This document shows, in pieces, positions 12,855-23,787 of a stretch of DNA of 64,000 nucleotides. The DNA is from Hawksworthiomyces lignivorus (taxonomy: Eukaryota > Ascomycota > Sordariomycetes > Ophiostomatales > Ophiostomataceae), in the NCBI GenBank assembly GCA_002917075.1, contig NTMA01000068.1, positions 1-64,000 on the forward strand, given 5' to 3'. A program made the position numbers and the translations under genes. Position 1 is the stretch's first letter. Every line of letters starts with the position of its first letter. The notes beneath the pieces were generated by a model, which was not told the origin of the DNA, searched no databases, and was given only the letters and a program-made list of their open reading frames with translations.

Positions 12855-14403
12855 TCATATCTTGAACCACTCGTGTGCCACTACTTCCTCGGCGCTTAGA
12901 CGCTTCTCAGACTCGTAACAGAGCAACTTGTACAAGAGATCTGCCATCAGCTTTTGCTCCGCTTCGGATGTGATCAACGCCCTCCGCACCACTCCGCCGC
13001 TCCCCTTGCCTGGGTCAACGATTTCTATAGGTTTGCTCAGTGCCACTTCAAGTGACCAATCTTCCTTGGCATCATATTCTTCTCGAAGCCATGTCCCCTG
13101 ATCGTCAAAGAAGTCCTCACGCGCCTCCCACTTGTCCCACCAATCTTTCGGCAGTTTTCCAAAGAGACGCACCATCTCGGCCAGCAGCTCATCCGTATCG
13201 GAAATCATATAGAAGAGCGGAATCTGCTGCCGGATCTCGAACAGCGTACACCCGAGCGCCCATAGGTCGCAGGCCGGGCCGATGGAGTTCTCTTCGTTGA
13301 GCAGTACTTCGGGCGGGAGGTAGTTTTCCGGAATGCCCAAGTCCGCCGGAGGCGACGAGATGAAGAACGACTCGCCAAAGTCAATCACGCAGATCCGGTC
13401 AGTCAGATACTCGTCTCCCAGGCGAGAGAGGTCGGCGGCATGTGTTAGGTATTGTGGTGAAGAGGGCGGAATGTCTCCGCCAGGCTCTGTTTGTACTTGG
13501 GCCTTCTCAGGCTGGCCGAGAAGAGAGAGCAACTCGTCTTCTGGCAGCTTGTTGAGGTTGGCCAGCTTGACTAGGATGTTGGAGGGTCGGAAGTCTGGCG
13601 AGAGAGTTTGTTAGTTTCCGGACGAGGTGCATAAGACAGGTGCGCCAGGCGGCTAGGAGTGGGAATCTTCTACCTCCGTGGCAGAGGCCATTCTTGTGAC
13701 AGAAATGCATAGCTCTAGCAGCTTGCTGGGCCATGCCCCGTAGGATAGGGCCGGGGTCATTCTTCATCCGCAACCATAAACGCGGCGAAACACAGGGGCC
13801 GAGAACGGGGAGCACGATGCATTGATGCAATCCATTTGGTCCTTCGATGGAGAAGGAATCTAGCGGAATGGCAATGTGCTCGGCACCGGGAGCGGATCGG
13901 TCAAACCGTGTCAAGGTAAGGTCCGGGACAGCCTCTGGCGTGAAGTCTGCGATCATGACCTTGACCGCCACATATTCGGCATCCCGTGTGTCTCGACAAA
14001 GCCACACGGTACCAAAACCCCCATAACCGAGCTTATGAAGGACACGATAACGGCCGAAAGCGCCGAGGGTGTCTCCGAGATGGATGGGATGGTAACCGCC
14101 GTCTCTATATTCCTCCAAGGGCTCCAGGTCATCGTTGATTCCGTCAAGATATGTGCCATGAGAAGTTGCAGGAGCATGATCAAGATCACCATCATATTCG
14201 AACGAGGCGTCGTCGGGAAACCTATTATAAATATCTGCCTCTTCGTCGTCATGTCTTAGTTCGAGGAATCGAGAAGTATTCTTCTTGTACGACATGGTTC
14301 TCATGGATTTCCTTGCTGCAGTGAATGGCGCGCAGCCAAGACTGGTGTTTGGAACAAAAGATATTGACCGTTTGAGGGTGCAGAAAGTTGCGAAGGAAAC
14401 CAA
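12855..14403 (-). CDS. SRPK-like serine/threonine protein kinase
   Basis: Two exons, 13674-14403 and 12855-13594 (complement), encode 489 residues; the 79-nt intron splits an Asp codon and its removal creates the catalytic loop HGDFRPSNIL at about residues 242-251. Other kinase motifs are the glycine loop GYGGFGTVW (126-134), the ATP-anchoring Lys148 in VAVKV, the Mg-binding DFGESF and the APE-like region YLPPEVL, then DLWALGCTLFE. The catalytic loop has HGDF in place of the usual HRDL, as in a large fungal SRPK-like subfamily. The key Asp and Asn are kept, so activity is expected. True SRPKs phosphorylate SR splicing factors, but the role of these fungal relatives is mostly unknown. The first 33 residues are basic and lack acidic residues, so Met34 or Met37 could be the real start, or this could be a targeting leader. 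Confidence 0.87.
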
Positions 14404-16571
14404 GAGCCAATGTGTTACAACAGGCGCAAATCGTAGCCGAAGACGTGTCTTAACAGTGTGCTGTTGTGAAAAGCAGCGCCTAAGTGTAGAGTGTCCGACG
14501 AGAGACTAATAAGTGTTCAGTTCAGGTCGTGCAGACCGTTGAATTATCAAGATTGTAACCATCGTGGGATGGCACGGCCCTCCGGTTGGAACACTAAATA
14601 ACGCTTTCTAGCCGCGCGGTAATCGCTGATCGGAAGGCGCGCGGCCCAACCATGCCAGCTGATGCGCTTCCCTCAGACGATTTTCACCATATTCTCTATG
14701 GAGTAAAAAGGGGTCAATTTCCGTGATGCAAAAGATACAGATTGCAGACGAATCTCCGCAAGGCTAAGTAGACCAAGGGTCTGTCAAGCGGCAGAAGGAG
14801 GCCCGGCTGGGTGCTAGAATTGGCGAACTACGCCAGTACATAACTATCGCCCAGTCATTCGTTCCATGCTACCCAGTTCACACTAACCACTGTTGCTAGT
14901 TAAAATATTGACAATAGATTGAACTGGTGCAAATTTTTTTTTAGAGAATTGAATATTCGCTGGGGTTACGCTGGGGGCTGTTTTGTCTCAATTTAAGACG
15001 ATACGACGAGCGCAAAAAGCACGCTGCTCTGTAACCTGGAATCTCGGAGCTAATCAACATCGGCAGAATGCATGCCATAGCCAGATGGGAAGAAATAGTA
15101 ATAATTGATGAAACCGTAAACAGCGCGATGACATAATTATCAGATCCCAAGAGTTACAGCTAGCCTAGCCAGCGTCTCGGTGTTCGGAAGTCAACGCTCT
15201 TGGTTTGAGAAATGATGACAATGAACTATAAAGCAAGTCAAACCTTTCAACAGCCTGTCATAGCCAGGCCCAATAAGACTGCTTGAGTCGGGCTCGGTGG
15301 GTGGTTGGATTTTTTGTCCGAGCCCGAAAACCTAGGGGAGGAGGCTATTAATACTGCTTATGCTCTCAGCAAACCAGCCAAGGCGGCATTGCTCTCGATT
15401 GGCTTAGCGCTGTGACAGCAAACGGAAGCTTATTTTACAGTACTACAGCGAGATTATCTCAATCCTTTTTTTTATTTATTTTTTTTTATATCTTTTTAGC
15501 GGCCGAAGCCAAAGCTGTGATAGTGTATGACTTTGCACCATCATTCGTATGACGCCGAAAATCCGACTCGGATTTAAGAATCAGGTGGTCTCACTGTCAG
15601 ATCCTTGTGGAGATGGTCGTCACGGCTCTAAACTTTGTTCCAGCTTCAAAACAGCAATATTGAATATGACAGTCAGTCTTATTTCTGGCTTTGCTCTTTA
15701 CCTAAGTGTGCTCGAAAGTTGTGAATATCTGCAGTTTTCCTTAAGCACGGAAGAAAAGGGCCCGCAGAAAAGGTATTTAGATATGTGATTGCCACGAAAA
15801 TCTCGAGCTGCCACAGAGAGCCATACAAAAGAAATTTCAATCTGTAGATTTTAATGTTTTCAAAATAGGGGCAAAATATTATTATATCTGGCGTTGATTT
15901 CTCGTTCATCACGTGTCATTTCTCTATTTCCTATTGATGCAGAGGCCGGATTGGGAACGTAAGAAATCCCAAGTGCAAGTTCTTCCACCTTTTTTGTTTA
16001 AGGCTGAGCAGCCAGGGAGAGATGTGCCGGCCCCAGCTCAGCTCCGAGCACCGTTCCGCCGCTTCACGGCGATACGATGCAAACGCTGTCGTTGGTCTTG
16101 CCCTGCACTTTTCGCCGTCGTCTTATTTGCAGACCCCCCAAAGCTAAGTTGTCCAGTACGGGCGGCGGAATAAACTTAACTGAGTGAAAGGAGAAAATAC
16201 ATCGCTGATCGGAACTGATCCAACACCGTGAAGCGAGGAAACAGGAGGCATAAAAAAAAGAAACCTAAGGGAAGAAACAGTTACAGCGTGCTGCACAGAC
16301 GATTGAATAAGGGGACGAAGCAATACAAAAGATGATCATCTCCCTCGTCTCTCGCAATTTGAAAATTTCTCTTTTTGCTATTCAGCTTTAAACTCGACTT
16401 AATCTCGAACCCAATCTTAAATTCAATAAGAGTACAACCCGGGTTCGTGGTAACTGCATCTGCACAATCCTATACTTGCATCAACACCCGCATATCTCAT
16501 ACATTCACCTTTTTTTTTTTTTTTTTTTTCAATTTATCCTATTGATTTTCGTCCATCTGTAATCTAGCCTT
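14404..16571. other. Divergent intergenic region between kinase and MFS genes
   Basis: The 2.2-kb spacer should hold both promoters. It includes T-rich patches near 15464-15500 and a T20 tract at 16510-16529 just before the MFS start. The longest frames (under 90 codons) have no domains. I see no RNA gene. Confidence 0.55.
16510..16529 (+). repeat. T20 tract upstream of the MFS gene
   Basis: A 20-base T run lies 42 bp before the start codon, a poly(dT) promoter/leader element typical of fungal promoters. Confidence 0.8.
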
Positions 16572-18525
16572 ATGGCTGCTCAAACTCCCGATCAGGGGCA
16601 GGACCACTTGGTTCGTGACGTCCAGCTCGAGGCCCTTACTCCAACGATGCACACCGACGACGACGAGAAGAGTCCCACCCCGAAAGGCGGCCAGGTTGAC
16701 GATGCCGCTGCAGCTGCCAACGGCGCGACGCCGAGCCAGCCACAGCTATCCACCTGGCAGACGGCTCTGCTCATGTCTGCTTTATGTGTACGAAGAAACT
16801 CATCTAAAACTCATCGTCTGCCTTGCTTTCTGAAGTAGATACTGACTTTCTTTCAGATGTCCGTCTTTCTCGCCGCCCTCGACATCACTATCGTCACTAC
16901 CGCTCTTCCCACGATTGCCGAGTACTTCGGCTCGTCGGTTGGCTTTGTCTGGGTTGGGTCGGCATTTATGCTGGCTTCTGCCTCCACCACAGCCAGCTGG
17001 GGCAAATTCAGCGATGTCTGGGGCCGTAAGCCGGTCCTTCTCGTTGCCTCAGCTGTCTTTTTTCTGGGCTGCGCGCTGTGCGGTGCTGCCGTCAACCTGG
17101 CCATGCTGGTGGCGGGCAGAGCCGTGCAGGGTGCCGGCGCCGGCGGTCTCCTTACACTTGTAAACATCATCATCGGCGACCTGTTCTCACCCCGAGACCG
17201 CGGCAAGTACTACGGCATGGTCGGTATGGTATGGGCCACGGCTAGCTCCCTGGGTCCTGTGGTGGGCGGCGCCCTGACCAACAACGTGTCGTGGCGATGG
17301 TGCTTCTACATAAACCGTGGGTCTCTTCTTTGGTATCTCTGTCTTCACATTTTACTCAAAGCCTAACCTTGCTCTTCATTTAGTGCCTATCTCTGGGACC
17401 GCATTCGCCATTATTCTCCTTGTCCTCAAGCTGCCCACTCCAAAGACGCCCATCATCGCAGGCCTACGCGCCATCGACTGGCTCGGCAGCTTGACTGTGA
17501 CCGGCGGCACCCTCATGTTCTTGATGGGCCTCCAGTTCGGCGGGACATCGTTCCCCTGGAAGTCTGCCACGGTCATCTGCCTCATCGTCTTCGGTGTCGT
17601 CACCCTCGTCCTCTTCGGCTTCATCGAGCGCTACGTGGCCAAGTACCCCGTCGTGCCCACCCACTTGCTTGCGAGCGTCTCCAACGTGGCTGTGATGTGC
17701 GTGTGCCTCTTCCACGGCATCGCCTTCACCCAGGAGACGTACTTTATGCCGACGTACTTCCAGGCCGTCCTCGGCGCCACCCCCCTGCTCTCGGGCGTTT
17801 GGCTGCTCGCCATGGCCCTGCCGGTTGCCCTGTGCGCCGCCGGCAGCGGCATCTACCTCAAGAAGACGGGCCGCTTCAACGACCCCATCTTTCTGGGCTT
17901 CGCGCTGGCCGTCCTCGGCGCTGGCCTGCTGTACGACCTGCCCACGGGGCGCGACACGCCCTCGCACGCCTCCGCCTGGGCCCGCATCATCCTGTTCCAG
18001 ATGATCGCCGGCGCCGGCGTGGGCTTCAACTTCCAGCCGCCCCTGGTCGCCCTGCAGAGCAACGTGTCGGCCCAGCACAACGCGTCGGCCACGGCGTCGT
18101 TCGCGCTGGTCCGCAGCATGGCCAACGCCATCAGCGTCGTCATCGCCTCCGCCGCCTTCGCCAACAAGATGACCGACCAGCGCCCCGCCATCCTGGCCGC
18201 CGTCGGCGGCGACGCCGCCCTCGCCGACGCCTTCAGCGGCGGCGGCGCCCAGGCCAACCTGTTCCTGGTGGACTCGCTCGCGCCCGACGCGCAGGCCGTC
18301 GTGCGCCGCGCCCTCTACGACGCCCTGCGCACCGTCTGGATCCAGTCCGCGTGCTTCGCCGCCGCGGGCCTCGTCGCCGCCTTCTTCATCCGGAAGAAGG
18401 TGCTGCGCGACTCGCACGAGGCGGTGCAGACGGGCATCGCCGGCGAGGAAGGGCGCCGCCGCATCGCCCTGGAAAAGAGGGAGCAGAAGAAGGCACAGAA
18501 GCAGCAGAAGCAGTCGCCAGTCTAA
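16572..18525 (+). CDS. MFS transporter, DHA2-type (14 transmembrane segments)
   Basis: Three exons, 16572-16787, 16857-17316 and 17384-18525, encode 605 residues. A hydrophilic acidic N-terminus of about 60 residues precedes the first helix. Visible MFS signatures are LDITIVTTALPTIA (motif D1 of drug/H+ antiporters), the loop 2-3 motif GKFSDVWGRKP, the RAVQGAGAG stretch of helix 4, and GPVVGG (motif C, antiporter). The length and the WRWCFYINLPI junction fit the 14-TM DHA2 family, which exports drugs, toxins, vacuolar amino acids or siderophores; which one cannot be told here. The last exon is very GC-rich, creating long shadow frames. It is convergent with the Zn2Cys6 gene, with 334 bp between stop codons. 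Confidence 0.9.
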
Positions 18526-18859
18526 TTTCTTGTCTGGCGTGAATTTTTATTTTTTTGCTTATTTATTTTTTTTTCTTTCCCTTCCCGTCTTGTTTTTGTT
18601 CCAAATGGCCTCTACAGAGTACTTCATAGAACGCCAAGTCCATAACTAGCACATTGTCTAGATCTCTTATGTTTTCCTTTCCATCCTTAGTGTTGTTCCC
18701 TATAGCCCCTAAAACTCCTCTTCTAGATACATAGTCATGCAATCATTAATAATAATAGACTTCCAAAATGACAGCGAATAACCTTAGAATGAAAGAAGAG
18801 AAACAACGCTCAAATTCCTTGCAAAGATATGCTCTTGTCTGATTTTTTGTGTCCTGTAT
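18526..18859. other. Short convergent spacer (3' UTRs)
   Basis: The 334-bp AT-rich spacer lies between convergent genes. It presumably carries both 3' UTRs, which may overlap. Confidence 0.6.
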
Positions 18860-21365
18860 TTACGACGTAGGCATCTGCAAACATGGAAATTCGAAGAGCA
18901 AATTCTGGATGTCACCCAGCTCTATTCCTGGATCCATCCATCTGTCGATCTCGCCCGAAGCGAGCACAGAGGAAAGCATCTCTTCATTAGTATCGTTTGT
19001 AATCGATAGGCCACTCATATGTGCGCCATAATCAGCCCTCATAGCTGCATAACCTTGGTCTGTGACAAAATGTCGTCGCGGTGGTGGCGTCAAATTTGAT
19101 GTCTGTACCGGATTTTCTACTCCCGAATACCCGAGAAGACTGCTGTGATGTTGCCCGTCTGGAGGGAGCAAGCAATGCCGTAAAGGTTCAAGAACTGGCC
19201 CCACCCCGTTGCCAGAAGAAACAGGGCTATCCCTGTCGTGTCTTTCCCCATTTGCGGCTGGCACGAAATATGTCACGTACCACTGGTATACCGCCGTGAA
19301 GACCGACAGCCAAACACCAGCCAAGCGGGAGGTGCGCTTGTAGAGATCTTGTAGCTTCTCTATTAGCGACTCCAGGTACTTATAAATCTGTGTTGCAGAC
19401 TCTCCCATTGTTGTGTCTACCACGAGGCCATTCATCATGCCACCGGGTAAGGCAGCTGATATTTGTAATTTGAGTAGCATAATTACTGCATAGCCAACTC
19501 GTGCATACAGCGCAACGGGACATCCTAGCAGTTGTTCCGCCGACGATGAGAGGAAGATGCCAATTATGGCGCGAGCAGAAGTAAGGCAAACTCGCCGGGA
19601 TGCAATATGGGCGGGAGTAAGAGGACGACGAGAGCTGCTGCTGGTGTCGACGTCCGGGGGCGGAATAGAGACGCGATAAGGAGGTTTGAAATCTTCTGAT
19701 GCGAACTCGTTATAGAAACATGACTCGTGCAAAAGACACATAACTGAATGGTATTGCATGAGAAGAGAATCTGTTTCCCATCGTTAATAAATAGGGCATG
19801 CTTGAGTTGTAAAAAGAAGGGCCGGTGCTGGGGGAGCTCACTAGTTATACATCTGCTGCTCTCTTGCCTCCACTGCTCCATTTGCCGTACGACGTTCTGA
19901 AGATTCAGTTGGACGCTTGGATCGGCTATATCTGGAACTTTTGGAAACGACAAAGAAGCGCTGTCCAGGCGTCCCATTTCCTTAGGTCGGTTATTTGTGC
20001 CAACAATCTCAAGTGCACTCCGCATGCCAATAGCAGAAGCCGTCGAATCCACAACTTGCTGCAGCCGCACCCAGGCCATCATCGCCATATCGCTGGGCAA
20101 GGCGTGCGGTGAGGTTTGGAGGATCGATAGGCACTCAACCATCTGAGGCGTGAATGAGAGCATCGCCTGGCGATGAAATCCAAGAGACACGCTTGTTATG
20201 TCAGCACCCGAGCAGAGAGAGGAAGCAACAGAAGGCACGCAAAACAAAGGACCACCCACCTAGAGCAGCACATGTAGCAAGCCAAGACAGTCCGCTCAAA
20301 GACAAGAGGGTCATCATTACAGGCGTTAGGATAATGCTCATCACGGTATCTCGAACCGAGCTCGATCGCCATAGTTGCCGCTACGTGCAGGTGCTGATAA
20401 AACCGTAGTTTCTCGTATCCGGCCGTGATCGACTTACCCTTGCCGTTTCCACTAGCACCCCCACTGCCTGGCTCATCGAGATAGTAAAAGTTCCAGTTGG
20501 CAGAGATGAGGAGTGCCTGGACCAACTCGATGGACTTTTCACCTTCGTACATGATGCGGTCTGCGTAGACCCGTAGAAGGAGGGCATCGAGAGCCGTTCC
20601 CATTGTATAGTTGTCGAGGCCATTGTCGTCCACTCGCTCTAGCCCCGTCCCTACGGCAGCCGCTAATATGGACAAGAATAAGACGGGCGTTTGCTGGCGC
20701 ACGCGAGCGGCCAAAACCGGTATTGCACGGTCAAGTTCCGGAGTTAAGTCGTGTACTGATGTCACGGGCACCGCCGGAAAAACCACAAGTGGCCGCTGCG
20801 GAGCCATAATCGTCACATATCGACGAAAGAGCCGCACAGCCGTGTCCATAGACAACAGGCCGGCAGCTATAGGATCTGCCGTATTCAACAAGGGAAGCGC
20901 GAAATGAGCAAGCGGCGACGCACTTGAGAGAAGGTCGTTGCTGGCCTGAGGTATAGCCGGAGGCGAGACCAATGTTGCAGGTGCTGCAGGCTGTGGCCGC
21001 GGATGCGACGGGCCTGTTGAAGATGAGCGGGCTGCCGTTGGTGCTGTGTCACGTTTGCCGTCGTTGCTGTCGCCGCCTGTAGATTCCTCGCGAAGGCGGT
21101 GCTTCAGCGATAAGAGCTCGCTCAATAACCGAACCTCCCGTTCCAGCTCACGGACGCGAACGTCGGTTCGCTTTCTCTTGGTCCGACGTGGCTCTGTGTA
21201 CACGCATGTGGCGCCGGTATCTCGACATCGACGACACGGTGGTCGCTGTGACACAGGCGGCAGAACCCCGTCAGCTGGCAAGCCCCCTACGCCGTCCATG
21301 GCAGGCTCACACCGCACTTTGGCGGCGCGGCATGGCTCGCACGCCCGAAAGCCGGTGGACTGCAT
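18860..21365 (-). CDS. Zn(II)2Cys6 transcription factor
   Basis: Three exons, 20260-21365, 19842-20191 and 18860-19770 (complement), encode 788 residues. The 68-nt first intron has a GCTGAC branch site. The second intron, 19771-19841, starts GTGAGC. The N-terminal zinc cluster has CEPCRAAKVRC and then CRRCRDTGATC, followed by a basic linker (RRTKRKR) and a short coiled coil (about residues 70-92) for dimerisation. The loop between Cys3 and Cys4 is 24 residues, longer than the usual 5-16, and its middle 45 nt look like an intron (see findings). A Ser/Pro/Ala linker precedes a long helical region, probably the regulatory fungal_trans-like part, with a C-terminal acidic stretch. The neighbouring MFS gene is a plausible target by position only. 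No close orthologue is recognised. Confidence 0.87.
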
Positions 21366-23787
21366 GGTTGCAACTTTACACAGATGTCTTTCCTCCTTCG
21401 CTAAGATGGTTTTTTTGAACCTACACGTTGACGATCTCTAAAGTTTTGTTACCACACCAGTTTTGTCAGCGGAAGGCTGCCAAGAGAAGGGCGGAAGTTA
21501 CGCCGGCGTTGTAATTTCCAGCCAATGACAGATCAGAATACGCCCTCCCACGGAAATCGGATCAGTGCCAAACGCCGCCGTCTTACGCGGGGGGCTATCG
21601 TCAGGGCTTGATGTCCCTTGTAGTACACTGCTAATTCGCTTTTCTTTATGGTCATTGAGATCATACCGTCTTGTTTCTCGAAAACAGCAAAATTGGATCA
21701 AAAAGTGCAGGTTTTGCCGAAATGAAAACTTTAATAACTGCCAGAATTGGCCTCAGCTTTTTAGAACTTGATAAGCCAGAGCTCACGCCCTGCAGGCAGT
21801 AAACTTATCTGAAACGCTAGATGCCCTGCCGAGGTTAAGGCCTCAAGCACGGGTAAATCGTTTTGTTCGACATCGTGCAGATTTGAGATGCGGCTGTAGC
21901 GAGACACAAACAGCACACAGCGGGACGAGGCTCACCAAACACAAAATTGTCAACCAATTTATTTAAACATTCCATGCATTCCCACGTCTCGCAAGTGCTA
22001 TCAGCACATCTCATAGTGATCTCTTTACCTCTCCACCGCTTGTGGGCCAAGCCTATCTCTCTCAAACCAATATGGCTTCCGTTGTAAGGTTTTCTCCGAG
22101 TGGACTCTTTACGTTAGGTTAGACAGGATGCCGCATGGCAAGACGCAGAAGCATTTCCAGAAACTAACCCAATTAGCACGCACTCCAATTACTCACATAT
22201 TCCACGGAAGAATGTGCTAGTAGGAGAACACTAGGATGAATAGACAACAGGCCCACACCCCGCACCGTAACCAATGTTTGTTGTAGCTGCAGCTAAGCTG
22301 AGGAAGGGAAGGCTTTTGCTTTGCAGCATACACCGCGACAGCGGGCTACGTATATAATCATGCACTGTAAAGACCCTAAATTGACCCCAAGGGAGGCGGC
22401 AAAGGGAACGCTGCACCATGCATATGCAAACAAGACATATGTACGCCAAATTGGACTCGGGGCAGGGCTACTGCCAGGGATATATAAAGAACGCCGCATC
22501 TTGTGCTATGATAAAAAACGATGAAAGACTAGTTTGCTTGTAGTTCTCGATTTGCACTGCAGTTTGTACTTTCCTTTTTACTCTCCGCTTTCTTTGTTAA
22601 GTTCGTAAACTGCAAACCAATACCACATGCAATCGAATTTCATGTACTGCTAGGTGCGCCACATAGGCAGCATCTGCCGAGCCCAGGCCGTGTCTCGTGC
22701 CAAAGATCGCCTCTTCGCCACAACCGAAACAGATAGACAGTTATCTCCTCAAAAGATTATTAAGTTATTCATATGTCAAAAGCTCTGTGGCGCACGTCGT
22801 ACATTGCGTAAAGATGGGGAAATGAATCGATATACAAGAGCGTGGCATCAAAGACGGCGGTGGGCAGTGCAATTGGGACTAGGGCTGCCAAGAACCGGTC
22901 CCCAAGACTTTGCTCTTCCCGGCACTCGTACACGTATGCCAGCATGCGCCTAACAGACTAGCAAAAGGGCATTAGAAATGAAGCAACGCGAACTGCCATA
23001 AGACCGTATCAACACGATCACGAGGTCATCTAGTTATCGTATTTTCGCGTGTCGTCAACTTTGTTCGCCTCGGTTGCCGCGCCATATGACGAATATCCTC
23101 ACGAGTTCTCTCCTCCGCGCGAATGCTTTACTAGTTTGTATGAGCACCTCGCATGCAAGTATGAATATGTTGTAAAGGCGACAAATCATGCACTTGAGAC
23201 TCAGATGCTTTTCCTATCCTCCGTTTACAGCATCTTATTTACAGATTTGCGCTGCAGCCGTCGTATTTATAACATTCCTGTTCTTTGGATGTCGATGACG
23301 TCACCAAATGCTAGTTTTAGTGACCACCCCCCTCCTTCTCTCCCGCAACCTATTCGGCCGAAACCTTCCCCCTCCCCGTCTCCCTCCACCAAATGCCTTC
23401 CAACTAAGTAGTGTTCTCCGCTCATGCCAGCGACATTGTCTCCCGTGTCTCTCACGCCCTCATTCTTCACACGCCCAAGACCACCATGAGGGCCAATAGT
23501 ATTTTGCAGGTCGACAATCAGTAACTAATCTACACAGTTCTTCTTCCCTGGATGTCCTGTCATGTTGCAAACCTCTCTCGCTAGTCTCCAGTTTTGGTCG
23601 TGAACCTCTTTCTCAGCCTCCTTGCTCCCCTTTATTTTCTTAGCTAGCGACCTTGCAGGAGAGGCAACCTACAACACCGGCCGTTTGATTTCCCCATTTC
23701 CCTTTTACAAAGCCGCCTCCAAGCAGTGCCTTCTCTTTTCTTCTTCTGTCCGCCGTTGGGCTGTTCCCCGCTCACACCCTTTCCACA
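21366..23787. other. 2.4-kb divergent intergenic region
   Basis: This region separates the Zn2Cys6 regulator from the histidine kinase. No frame has a recognisable domain. A well-formed TATA element lies at 22481-22488 with no coding frame close downstream. From about 23540 the plus strand becomes C/T-rich, as expected for the kinase leader. Confidence 0.55.
22481..22488 (+). promoter_or_regulatory. Orphan TATA-box-like element
   Basis: TATATAAA, followed within about 60 bp by AT-rich sequence. The nearest supported start codon is 1.3 kb downstream, so this is either a distal promoter for the kinase with a long leader, a non-coding transcript promoter, or chance. Confidence 0.3.

Noticed and set aside
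13673..14403. Kinase catalytic loop HGDF instead of HRDL as a sign of a pseudokinase
   Set aside because: The catalytic Asp, the Asn of the loop, the Lys of VAVK and the DFG motif are all kept, and this loop form is common in fungal SRPK-like kinases.
17464..18417. 317-codon antisense frame, and a 281-codon shifted sense frame, over the MFS gene
   Set aside because: Both are products of very GC-rich third codon positions in the MFS exon. Compositions are Gly/Asp/Ala or Arg/Pro-rich with no fold.
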